64,000 nt of DNA. Source: Scytalidium lignicola (lineage: Eukaryota > Ascomycota > Leotiomycetes). The notes beneath the pieces were generated by a model. It was given only the letters and a program-made list of their open reading frames with translations. It was not told the DNA's origin and ran no database searches. The stretch's first letter is position 1. The number at the start of each line of letters is the position of its first letter. This document shows positions 22,862 to 33,772 of the stretch, one piece after another. The stretch covers positions 62,001 through 126,000 of the forward strand of contig NCSJ02000025.1 in the NCBI GenBank assembly GCA_002812745.2, given 5' to 3'. The position numbers and the translations under genes are program-made.

Positions 22862-23864
22862 ATGTCTACACAGATCAATGTGACGAACGAATACCGAGGA
22901 CTCCAACCGCCGCTCGGCGTTCAAATTCCCAGTCCTGATGAACTTGTCAAGCTCTGTACTGCAGAAGACCCACGAGGTTATAATATGGGTCTCGCCTATC
23001 CGCCAGAAAATCCCGTATTCTGGATCAAGTACGGTCATTCAGTTATATGGAATGAGATACCTGCGCAAGTCATGGCACGTCACGAGCTTCAACGCTTGGG
23101 ATCACCAGTTCGAGTCCCTGGGATTTTCTATGCCTGCGAAATGGGAAAAGTCGGATTCTCTTACAATTTCGAAGTCAACTACAAGTCCTACATAGTTATG
23201 GAGTACATTCCAGGCAAGACAGCTGCTGAATTGTTAAATGGAATTGAAGATCCAGATCGCAGAGAATTCGTCTACCGTCAAATTGCATCCGCTCTCAGCG
23301 AACTCCACCGCATACCTGTACCTCTAGACTCTCGTCCAGCCGCTATTGATGGCGGATATATTCGACATTGCCTTTTTGATGAGCAGGAGGCTCCTCGTCA
23401 TTAGCAAACCGTTGAGCAGCTAGAAATGCATCTCAACCTAGTAAGTTCTCCTTGATGATTCAATTATTTTTTTTAGGGATAATCCTTAGCTAATAACACA
23501 CTATATAAATTAGTTCCTAACAATTACAAAACGGAAGGTCCGAGTACAAGACCTTTCACTCGAGCCCGTGATCTTCTGTTACTCCGATGTATGGCTCGCC
23601 AATTTCATCATAGACCAGGATGGCCGTGTCAGCGTTCTTGACTTCGCTGACTCGAGCATCCTCCCATCTAGCTTTTCAAAATTCGTTCTCGCGGGTACGA
23701 GAGATAAGATTGGATGTGATATAAGTGGATGGGTTAACGTACCTGAGACAGCTGGCGTTGACAACACTTATGCGTTGCTCTCTACCTCTGGGCCAATGGT
23801 TATGGGACCAAGTTCGTTCGTAAGCACAGGTCGACGGATACCAGGTGGAGAACCTAAGAAGTAA
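22862..23864 (+). pseudogene. APH/phosphotransferase-family protein with in-frame TAG
   Basis: Two exons (22862-23440 and 23514-23864; GTAAGT donor, phase 0) give a 309-residue protein if TAG at 23402-23404 (codon 181) is ignored. The N-lobe has EVNYKSYIVMEYIPGKTAAELL, and the C-lobe has SELHRIPVP and the catalytic region FCYSDVWLANFIIDQDG with LDFADSSILP, corresponding to the HGD and D-x-G-like motifs of aminoglycoside-phosphotransferase-like kinases common in fungi. The stop falls between APRH and QTVEQLEMHLNL, both family sequence, so it is internal. CAG or a Tyr codon is expected there. As read, the protein ends before the catalytic loop and would be inactive. The family's substrates in fungi are mostly unknown. 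Confidence 0.8.
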
Positions 23865-24893
23865 TGAGATTAGGACCACGGAACTAATTGATAGCAGAGG
23901 GTGTCAATTTCACACAAGTTGCTATTATCTGGTTTGAAACTAAGCGGAATATCCGAGTTATCCCAACCCTTGGAACTAATGCATTATGATCTCGATTTTT
24001 ACAATGTTGCGCTGTTACCTCTATTATAAAAATATTCCGTAAATACTAGAAGGAGAATAAATAAATACCTCAGATTTGAACCCTCGTAGAGTTATTCTAG
24101 TGAACTTCACCCGTTCTATCATTTTGAGTTCTATCATTTTTCTTTCCTAAGAATTCTGATCTCTTTATTAGAGAAGACTTTTAGCTCTTTAGTTGCCTTT
24201 TATTAAATAGCTGTGTCTCACCAGGTGTGCAGTTATCGGATTATATAACAGTTAGTTCTGGCGTAATGGTTTAGTAATTCGTGTACTGCTAAAGTGAGGC
24301 CGTAGATGGCAGGAAATGATGTATTCGACAGGTTATAGAAAGGAGTGCGCTTGTAATGGGCCCTACACTTTGAAACAATCGTACCTCCCGGTTAACCTCT
24401 TCCCACAAATTTTTATGTTTCCGACCTGTGTCATTGGCGAAGCGGTAGTCATGTTGATGAACCCTCGGTGGTACTGTAGAAATGTTGCCAGGTCAAAGAA
24501 TATTTATTTATAGGTAGACTTGTTGTTAGAATATGTACGGCTACCTACTATTACCATCAGAAAACACAGAAACGAATCCAGCCACCGCAGCAAAAGCGAT
24601 AACAGTTTCACCTAAACTGTCACGCCAGATGATCCGCACCGCAGCTCTAGCCGACTTTTTTGTCAAGCAAGTGGCGGTTCCATTAGACACTAGGCCTAGC
24701 CAGTAGAGTATTCTAAGTTCCAATTTGTTCTAAGAACAGTCGCATCAAGGGGCCAATCACGAATTTTTTCCCCAGCCTTTGTCCAAGTATTACAATATTT
24801 TCATGCAGTGTATTATCTTGTAGGTTAAGGTTATCTATTTACAACTCTGTATATAATTGTTATACCCTATCTCCCCCAGAGCTTCCTGGCACT
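23865..24893. other. Intergenic between convergent genes
   Basis: AT-rich; short frames at 24316-24513 and 24541-24723 lack any family resemblance. Both flanking genes end here, so only terminators are expected. Confidence 0.5.
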
Positions 24894-27608
24894 CTATTTT
24901 TTAGCTTGAGATCCCTGATCTACAGCGATACCGGTTACCAACTCATCGGATTGTCCTCTTGAGGAATGATTATTACGTCGTCTTGGAAATGTGATATTGT
25001 CAATGCCTAGAATTTGCCACGCTCGAACAGATGAAGATACCCGTGATGTTGACCTTTGAGAAGACAGTTCTTCTTTGCTAAAGGAAATATTCACTAGCTC
25101 GATGGTTATCAACACCAGGACGTACTCTATCACGAGAAGTATAGTCCAAATTGGCAGGAGAAGCACTCTTAAGAAGGAGATGACCACCTTCGCCAGTATG
25201 CGTGCCACTGTAAGACTCTCCCGGGGAAGGCGATTTAGAAGAGCTCTAAAGAAACTGCTCTCATCCTGCTGACGTTTCCACTCCTCTTTGTGTGCCTGTT
25301 CAGCCGCTAGCTTTACTCTCCGTTGAACATCTCTCCGCTTTTTATTGTGATTTTCTCCGCCATCTATGTCTGATAAAACAGAATCATCGTCATTTTGGCT
25401 GGTCTTGTCCTCAAAATTGATAATCCAATAGCCATGAGCTGCAGCATTTAATTCGGACACGGGTGACACAACAAAAAGTGCTTCCATTGAATAGAGCACA
25501 TATACCCAACGACTGGTCTGCTTAGTAGCTCTTCGCGCAGGCGGCTCAGTGGTTAGGTGGTCCTCATGTAGTGCTTGAGCACGATCTCTCCAATCCTTCC
25601 TGTAGTGGAGTCTCATCTCTCTTTGCATGCTAAACGTGATTTTTTCAACCAAGAGGTTGAAGACAGTCATGATAGTATTGATATTGAAAATTAGAAGAGT
25701 ACTGACCACGGTAATGCATGGTAAAGTAATCGCGAAAGCTCTAGTTGCTTTTGAGCCAGATTCGATGATTTGCATGCCAAATATACTCTAAAGCTCAAAA
25801 CTTAGAACAGGGAATACTGAAAGTCCAATGACGATAGTATAGACTTACTGTACCGAACGAAAGAGGGAGAAAGAGTAAGGTTATATATGTCAGAAGGCGA
25901 ATATTGTCTCCTTGGCGAACTGCAGTTCTGCTATCAAATACAGCAGCCGTGAATTGCAACTGACTGAGTTAGCAGAAATTCTGTATATATTCTTGACAAA
26001 TGATTAGTTTCCAGAAACTCACGCCCTCTCTAAGGTCTTTCACGTCTTGGATACCTCGTCTAACCCGAATCAATTTCGTCTTGAGCTGGTCGATTGCATG
26101 TTCAATCCCTGTAATCCCATACTCCCAATCTTCATCGCTGATTCTTCCATCCCTAGCTTTTGGCAACGACTCTTCTTTAAAAGATTCCCATGTTGAGATA
26201 GTTTGATCCAAAGTACGCTAAACTATAAGCTCAATTCAGATCTAACACAATATAGTTAAACTAACCTCGAATAACTTATATGTCTGGAGGGCCCAGAAAT
26301 ATGTCTTAGATAAAGAAAATTGAGGGTCGTCTGACATTAGATCTGCTGATATTAGTTTCATGAGATAAAACTTTGAAATATATACAGCACGAACCGCTCC
26401 TATCTTCCATGAATACAACATCGGACTAAAATAATATACCCTTTAGTAAATGAACCAATAAATTTGACTGGAAGGAACATACTGGAGACTTAATTTCTGA
26501 GTCCAAGAAATTTATTGCATTCTCCCATCGCGATCTACCATGGAGCAAAGCAACTTCAATCCAAGATATCAAAAATTGACTTGGAGATTGTTTTGGGTTA
26601 TATGTATTAAAAATACGGGATCCTGTACTTTTTCTATAGCGTGAGTAAAAATAAGTGTCACTCAATTGATAACAGTTGACAATATTGTCGAAGTGTCCAT
26701 ATAATAAAATTGAAGCAGTTTCTTCATGAATATAACGGTGCTGTCCATTCTTTGCGTTTCCAAACGTGCAAGATCTTCGAACTTGACGTAGATCTCGCTT
26801 GACAGTACCGGTATTCACGTAGTCGAAGGTTACATAATAAAAAGAGAAGTGGAATTCGTAAATAAACGATGACCAGCCCTTAGCTCAATAGTTAATAGTA
26901 GAATATCAATCGGGTTTGTTGGTACTTACCATGTGTTTAATCTGATTTAAATTCACTTTTGCCCAATTTATTCCATTCAAATGTCTATCGACAAATCCAG
27001 CAATATAACCAATGTCTTGCCTGTGGACCGTGAAGTATACTGTTAATTTGAATCACTAAGATTGCACATTGGTTAACTTACCCTGCCGATGTCCCAAAAA
27101 TGCAATGCAATACTAAGGGTGAAATATCGGAGATATAGAGAATACGAGCAAATCTTGCAATATGTATTTTCTCTTTCATCTTTTCCACAATGATTTTTGC
27201 TTCTTCCTTTTCCGTCGGAATTGTTTTCAGTGTATCAAATAGAACCGACAAAGGCGCATGCGCCTCGTTGTATCGAAAGTCGCGATGCAGATATAGACTA
27301 TTGCCAGTTTCGACATCTTTAAGTGAAACCTGTGAGCGAAGTTTATTTTCTAAGGAAGCCTTTTCCAAGAATGTTGCAAGTTTGGGGTAGGCAGCCTTAT
27401 AACCCCATGACATCCAAGGTCGAGGCTGGCCGAGCAATAGGTCTTGGATAGATGATGGCCGGTTCCAACTGTGATATCTGTCTGAAAAGTTTATGTCTTG
27501 TGCAGCACCAGATCGTAATATGATGTTCCATATCTCTGTAGGCCCAGGACTACTAGAATCAAGCTCGTCGGACTGTTTCCAATTGTCAAATGGAATCAAC
27601 ATCATCAC
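24894..27608 (-). CDS. CorA-like membrane protein with accessory N-terminal domain
   Basis: A gene of about seven exons. Landmarks in order: FDNWKQSDELD at the start (27608), an LGQPRPWMSWGYK region, DIGYIAGFVDRHLNGINWAKVNLN (near 27025-26935), WSSFIYEFHFSFYYVTFDY (near 26880-26820), MLYSWKIGAVRAVYISKFY (near 26415), a helical LKTKLIRVRRGIQDVKDL segment (near 26090), and FTAAVFDSRTAVRQGDNIRLLTYITLLFLPLSF followed by SIFGMQ (25790-25770). The last part is the CorA/Mg-transporter-like signature: a long helix, then a G-M-x motif and hydrophobic helices (residues after 25775), here with GMQ instead of GMN. Such fungal proteins are membrane-bound; ion selectivity is unknown. The C-terminus is long and charged with two more hydrophobic segments. 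The exon 3/4 junction near 26430-26480 is unresolved, and the N-terminus may extend further right. Confidence 0.7.
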
Positions 27609-28639
27609 TCCACGAGACTTGAATACTTACCGCCATCCAATCAATTTATGCGACTGCAGCCGGAGTTACTTTTTAATTGAAGTATAAAACAAATGCCAGG
27701 CAACCACGCATTCATCAATCATTGATACCAAATACACTATCACTTCGTCACTGAGAGATGGGACTGAGATCTGAGGCTGTACTAATCTGAAGTTGTTGGG
27801 AGGCAGATCAAATGCGGACTTTTGCTTATTCCGAATCCGAACCCTATTTTTAACAGGGGAGCCAACTCTTGTGCCACAAGTAATGTACCTTACGTACAAG
27901 AATAGGCTAAATTCATTTCATATAAGATCATCATTTTATATACATATTTAGTTCTTATACATTTATAGATATATAAAAATGTTTCCCTTCATTATATGTT
28001 ATATTATCTAGTCGCTGCCGTTCAAAGATGACCAAATATAAAAGATATTCAAACAATTGTAACATCAGAAAGATTCATGTCAGCTAAGTAGTCATCTATG
28101 GGATCGGTACTCAGGTTCCTCTTTTTACAGATACGTGTATTACCGATGGCCCATATTTACGCGTCTCTCTGAAGCCTTGGCCTCCCTACCCTCAATGTCA
28201 CGGGTTTATATTCGCCTCAGGCAACAAGTTAACTTTCCTATGTTATCCCCTGGAGCGCCAGAAGCCTTTTGCAGACACTTTTATTTAAACGTAATAACTT
28301 GTTATGCTGATTTAATTAAGTAAAATGATAATTTACTTGATATTGTATTATTATAAGTAGTGGATTTCTTTTATCTTATTTGAGAGTGGTTTTGTGGTTT
28401 CTGATAAATCACTATACTTGTATAGATATTTATGCCTAATTTGTTTACACAATCTGGCGCTCGAGGGGATAACACTTTATGTATCTAGAGTTATTGGTAC
28501 AAGGGCCGACGACTTAGTTGTTGATCTCGGATATGCGAAATATCGAGGTTTCTATAACTCCATATCTGAGTCCGTTGAATTCCTCTGATACACAATTTAT
28601 TGTATTATAACTAATCTAACTGGACTAGTATAAACGTTT
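27609..28639. other. AT-rich intergenic DNA
   Basis: An open frame on the minus strand (27899-27666, SAFDLPPNNFRLVQPQISVP...) has protein-like composition and lies just upstream of the CorA-like gene. It may be an undetected exon, but no in-phase splice could be found. The rest, 27900-28130 especially, is AT-rich without visible features. Confidence 0.4.
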
Positions 28640-30255
28640 GGTACGGTATTCGGTATGTTGGACACCTCCGTTGGCAAGCACCCTAAGATATCGAAGCCGG
28701 GAACATTTACTCTGATAACGAGACTATCAATGCAACTGAAATAGGACCTACATGCGTTCAAGGCATATCTACATAGGAAGCTGATGCAAGCTCTGCCGAG
28801 CCTATTGGTAGTGAGGACTGCCTTCTACTTGATATCCTTGTTCCTGCGAACCCATTCTCTTCGTGGCTTCCAGTTATAGTACAGATTCATGGTAGAGGTA
28901 TACCATGACAAAACGATCCCTTTCCTGCATTGCAATTATGTTGAACTTGAAAAGTTACACCATAGGTTCTTCTGAAACTATTACTCCCGGAGATGCTCTT
29001 GTTTACCAATCCAAGGGAAGTCTCATCTACGTATCAATTCAATATCGATTAGGGGTGTGTGGATTTTTAGGAGGTGCAGAGCTCTTGGCCGATGGTGTTG
29101 CAAATGCAGGGTTACTTGACCAACGAGCGGCGTTAAGTTGGGTCCAGCGCCATATCAGCCAATTTGGTAGTGATCCGAGTAAGGTCACTATCATCGGTGG
29201 TAGTGTTGGTGGAGGTTCTGTTACTGACCAAATGACTTTCTATGATAGTTCAAGTAATCCACCATTCGGGGCTGTTGTAGCAGATACGTTATATTTCTTC
29301 TATACTCCCCAAGGCGTTAACGTCATACCAACTGAAAAATTCTAGAATATCCATGGTGGCAACCGTTTCACAATAACTCAGTGCTGTAGAAGCAGTATAA
29401 TCTACTCTTGAATGCTAGTAGTTGTGGTGACCTCGATTGCCTTCGATCTCTCCTGGCTACGGGTATTTGCTAACGCTGCTTAATCAACTTATGTTTTATG
29501 GTATAATGCTGGAGAATACAGCTTCGGGGATTTCTATTATGGACTTTACGTGGATGGCTCCATAATCTGTGATTTACTATCTTAAGAATTCAAGAATAGC
29601 CATTTTACAAAGGTACTACTCATGACGAATAGAGAAGGGTACGAAGATATCATTTTTTCAAACGCAAACGAAACCACCATTGCCCATGAAACACTAGATT
29701 TGGAGTCCTCATTTCCAAACACTAAGCAGTCTTTCTTCAATCGTCTTTATGAGCTGTATCCTAACTTAAATTTCAATTCTACATTCTGCTAACGCTTACA
29801 GCTCTTTGGTGACTTTATCATTAGCTGCCCATCATATTATATGGCAACTGCAGTTTCGGATTCGAGAAATCCGATATACAAGATGATTTTTAACGCTGGT
29901 ACTGAGCTCCACGGAAGTTTCATCGCTTTCACCGAGACTTTCAATCTGAATGGTAAAATATCTGCTGCTATTTGGCATCCTGCGCTAATTTGTTGCCATA
30001 TAGGGAGTTCTAATAATGCTACAATTGTAAGCATTATACGTAGCTATTATGTCTCATTTGCCCAAACATTAGATCCAAATGTGAACACATACACTAGTAT
30101 TCCACAACTATACTGGCTAACTTATTAGACAAATGGGCAGAGCAGCCTTTTAGTACTTAATGTGACATACACTGATATTGATGTTGCTCCAGATCAAGAT
30201 GCATCTGCACAATATGACTTCTTCCATGGTCAGAGCTATGTTGTAAGGAATTAAT
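28640..30255 (+). pseudogene. Type B carboxylesterase/lipase pseudogene
   Basis: Fragments in order along one strand match the carboxylesterase type B family: GIRYVGHLRWQAP, IGSEDCLLLDILVPANP, QYRLGVCGFL, NAGLLDQRAALSWVQRHI, FGSDPSKVTIIGGSVGGGS (nucleophile elbow, normally GESAGG), LMTNREGYEDIIF and, near the C-terminus, LDPNVNTYTSIPQLYW. They are separated by in-frame stops (for example near 28680 and 28770) and frameshifts, including one in the usual HGGG oxyanion segment (QIHGRG). No complete frame can be made without many corrections. The relic keeps nearly its whole length, so inactivation seems to have been by point mutation rather than deletion. Such enzymes act on esters, often outside the cell. 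Confidence 0.8.
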
Positions 30256-31110
30256 CTACGTCCGTTCAATTATTTAATTTAAACCAAGTTTATTTTTTAT
30301 ATATTGCTATAGCATTAAATCTAACGTGCTGTCACATGAATATGGTTGAGTATAAACACCTTAAATGTATATATCCAATTACTTTAATTATTTGAGGGAA
30401 TGATCAAGTTGGTTTGAATAGAAATATCGAGTGTTTAGGAGATTCACTCAATTTATGTATGCATTCATCCCCTATATCCTGAATCAAATAAGTAAGAATG
30501 CTTCATTGCATCACAACTTGTCTGTTCTTTTCATTGTACTAAACAAGATGTTGGTCCTTGTCACTAGTATATATGCTCCCGCGTACTTGACTAAGTCTAT
30601 AACATCCGTACCCCAAACAAAAGTCGCTTTGTGATGGAGTCTGCTTATTGCAATACACGGTAAGCAAAGTATTCATAATGTGTCAGTACCCTACCTCACC
30701 AATACAATCAGGCAAGAGAGCTATAGCACGTTGAAGTACCAGATCAAGATGCCAGTCGCCGCTCGTTCCAGAGCCAAGCAGCGGTTGCATGTAGAGCACT
30801 CTTAACAATTGTGAACTTCAACAAACCAATATGAGAGCAGGGAGTAAATTATAATTAATTAAGGAGAGATTTGAAAGCAATACATTTTAAACTATGGAAA
30901 CCATGATGTTGATAATTGAGGCCGCAATGACCACTCTGAAGGATCACAATTCTTTTGAAGTAGAGCACGAATAAACTTAACCAGCACCAACTCTACATTT
31001 TTATATACTATTATTTGACCTTTGATTCCCAACATTACTCATGAACACCACAAGAACAGCACAGTAACTAATGTCAACATTAGCTTGATTTATACAACTA
31101 GCGTACACTT
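30256..31110. other. AT-rich intergenic DNA
   Basis: No gene recognised. The frame at 30431-30634 is composed of low-information codons and is unsupported. Confidence 0.5.
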
Positions 31111-32456
31111 CTAAAATGTGAATACGTACGCGGCAGCGGCAGCTAAAATTTCATGCCTCCTTGCTTTAGTGAACAGTGAAAGGACTGCGCTGAAGATAAG
31201 GGTACATATAAGTAAGACACCTATTGTCAAAGCTGTAGTAGTTGCATCATCGATTTCTTTGCTTAGATGCCATAGGGTGTAGATTGGCACAACCAGAAGC
31301 AGCAGGATTACCAAAGCGTTGATACAAGTGACAACTGCATCTATTCGGGACTTAGAGTAAAGGTTTGTTTCTTTGTCTGCTTTATCACGTAGTTCCTAAT
31401 ACACAAGAATTAACATAGTACACAAAACAGGAGCTATGATTACAGTCTCAAGCTTACTGGTGAACTGAATAGGTTCTACCATCGTTAGTAAATTGTTTTG
31501 TAAAAAAGGTTCGTTGACCCACCTGAATAGAAGTATATGGACACTTTTGTAATGCTTTTTCAATAGCAGCATCTAGCCAAGCATTCTCACGTCCTGGCTT
31601 TAGGGTGATCATATCCTCTTTAAAGCGGATATATTCCTCCTCCTCACATACGGGTGCCTTGTTGTCGAAGAAATTCTTCACACTTTCATAGTCTCTGGCT
31701 GCGGGCTTGCTCATTGCAGCTAAATTTTGAGCTATACTTAATAACTCCGCTATTGTCTTAAAGTTAGAATTTCCAATAGCCGCTATGTAATTGGAACAAA
31801 TATAATAAAATGTCACCTGCCATAATCTTTGAATTTTACTTCTATCTGTTGTAGAAGTTGGTACCGTTTCGTATTAGCTTTTTCATCTCTATCCCGTGAT
31901 ACGAGAAAAACATCATCATCATCTTTGTCAACCTTATCTAGATCCTCTTCCAAAGCCCTTAGTTGATCCTGTTTGCTTAATAAGAGCCGTGCTTGAATGT
32001 ATCCAAAGCGCCGGTAGAGCATGAAATTTTCATCACTATCCAAGAAAGCTGCAAGGTTAGGGTAACCATCGCGGCAATCTCGGACTAGACTAATATTAGT
32101 AGAAGCTGTAAATAAGTTATAGTAACAGGTTTAGAGTTATTTACATTTTCTGATTTTATACATGGAAAGGTCATGCTTGACTGTTGCTGAGAAAGAGAAT
32201 CGTCTGGAGATTCTCTTTAACAAGCTTCCTAATGCGGAGCTGCTTTTTACAGATTCTACTCATATTAGCATTTAAAAATAAATACATTAATTTGCATACC
32301 GTCATTCTCTGAATCCCTAAGAGTCGAATTATTGACTGTAGATGAAGGACTAGGTTGAGGAGATTCGATATTAAGGTTATTTTCACTCTTAATATGGTGC
32401 GTGTTCTCATAATTCACCTCTCCCTTCTCCATTCTATCTACATCATTGCTGTCCAT
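31111..32456 (-). CDS. DUF6594-family membrane protein
   Basis: Exons 32456-32300, 32105-31817, 31736-31523 and 31395-31111 join in phase to 314 residues. The acidic leader (MDSNDVDRMEKGE) is followed by DGYPNLAAFLDSDENFMLYRRF and QARLLLSKQDQLRALEEDLD, then LITLKPGRENAWLD-like sequence (here MITLKPGREN), and at the C-terminus two hydrophobic helices (VILLLLVVPIYTLWHL and IGVLLICTLIFSAVLSLF) separated by a short loop and followed by TKARRHEILAAAAAY. That arrangement is the DUF6594 signature found in large paralogous sets in ascomycetes; function is unknown. A possible TATA element lies about 108 bp upstream. It ends within 0.5 kb of no other gene on its strand; two further minus-strand genes stand upstream. 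Confidence 0.85.
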
Positions 32457-32563
32457 TCTACTCTAGCTTATTATGATAGTGTTAAACGTGTAGTTTATCA
32501 ACTACAAACAGAACTACTAGAGGAAAGTTATATCAGAGATATATTCAAGAGTTTGGGTCAGGC

Positions 32564-32572
32564 TTATATATA
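32564..32572 (-). promoter_or_regulatory. TATA-like element of the DUF6594 gene
   Basis: TATATATAA on the minus strand, about 108 bp before the ATG at 32456. Confidence 0.4.
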
Positions 32573-32818
32573 ACGGGGCTGTATGCGGCTTTAACCCCTC
32601 CATCTTCGTGTTGCAATGTAAGTGGCACAATATGGCTACACCCTCGAAAGAAAACCGCGCAAGACTGTTGTTGGACTACAAAATAAGGCTATTCATACTA
32701 GGGGACACCATAACTAGAGGAAGGATGTTAAAAGCAGTCAGACAATACCATCTCGTAGCCTTAAAACTATTGCCCCTATCGCCCGATGTAAATTCACCTT
32801 GACGCCCTGGTCTTCCCG

Positions 32819-33237
32819 TTATTCGGCCGGTTCAAGCGAGCGTTCGGCCACCAATGCCCCGCTATTGTAGGGATTCCCATCCATATCATCAAGCTGATAC
32901 GACCACTTCTTTGTCTGTGAATTATAACTCCGGCTCACTACCTTCATTGGGAACACGCCGTCCTCTCTTGTAGATCCTCGGAGCCAAACTTGGTCATTGA
33001 CCCGATATTTTGCTGGTCTCTATAGAATTGAGATTAGCCACCCGTAGCAGAGTTTGAGGTTTTGAGGCTTGGGTACGGAGAAAACGTACTGGATTAGACG
33101 CAGTGCTTGGATTTCTATGAGACCTCCATTCGGGCGAATCTTCTCTAGTATTATCCTGTTGTTGGTTAGTCAGTAAGATCTTTCGTACATGTAGTATCAA
33201 GCTAGCCTACTGTGGGGTTTGCCTCAGCCTCACTCAT
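32819..33237 (-). CDS. Small 97-residue protein with an SH3/Tudor-like beta domain
   Basis: Three exons: nine codons from ATG 33237 (MSEAEANPT), then a GTAGGC donor and an AACAACAG acceptor; 22 codons (DNTREDSPEW...); a GTACGT donor with a GCTAATC branch site and CTATAG acceptor; and 66 codons to TAA at 32821-32819. The last exon, KYRVNDQVWLRGSTRED, VFPMKVVSRSYNSQTKKWSY, QLDDMDG and AERSLEPAE, has the strand pattern of small SH3-like/Tudor-like modules often seen in short fungal proteins. There is no signal peptide. Function is unknown. It lies between the DUF6594 gene and the caspase-like gene, all on the same strand. The phases agree at both introns, which supports a real gene despite its size. 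Confidence 0.6.
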
Positions 33238-33772
33238 ATTTCGAGAAAGACTGGTGTGTTGTCTCACTAATAAAATGGAAGTACAGGCACCAACCAATTA
33301 GGTCTAGAGGGGTGCGATGTTAAGCTGTTTTAGGGCGCTAGGCTTTCTCGACAAAACGGTTGTTATCTACATAAGAATGCCTTGCACTATGCCCGATAAT
33401 ATATAAGTTTGGCTAAGTAGTGGGCTGCAAGAGCCTTGTCACAACCAGCTTGGAGCAGAACCATACATCCACTTATATCTGGAGGTTGAATCAGGCTCTG
33501 TTGAGTAGGTGAGCCCAATCAACAGAATGGTGTGGAAGTTCGTCGTACTATTGGCGAGGGGATCCAGGAATACAGCCATGTCAGTCGCAGTGATGGTGAA
33601 TGTGATCAATACTACAATGCGGCTCTGCAGACATTAATACCGACTAAAAGGCATTGTCCTCAATAAGCCCAAAGTCGGACTAACAGAAATTCTTTATATG
33701 AAGTTGAGATAATTTCTTAGTCTTTACACTCCAACATCTATCATTGCTAACAATACAAAGACCATATTAAAA
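33238..33772. other. Intergenic upstream of the small SH3-like gene
   Basis: No coding frame or repeat was recognised between the 3' end of the caspase-like gene and the small gene. Confidence 0.5.

Noticed and set aside
28135..28588. Two plus-strand frames before the esterase relic
   Set aside because: Neither joins the esterase frame nor shows a family pattern.
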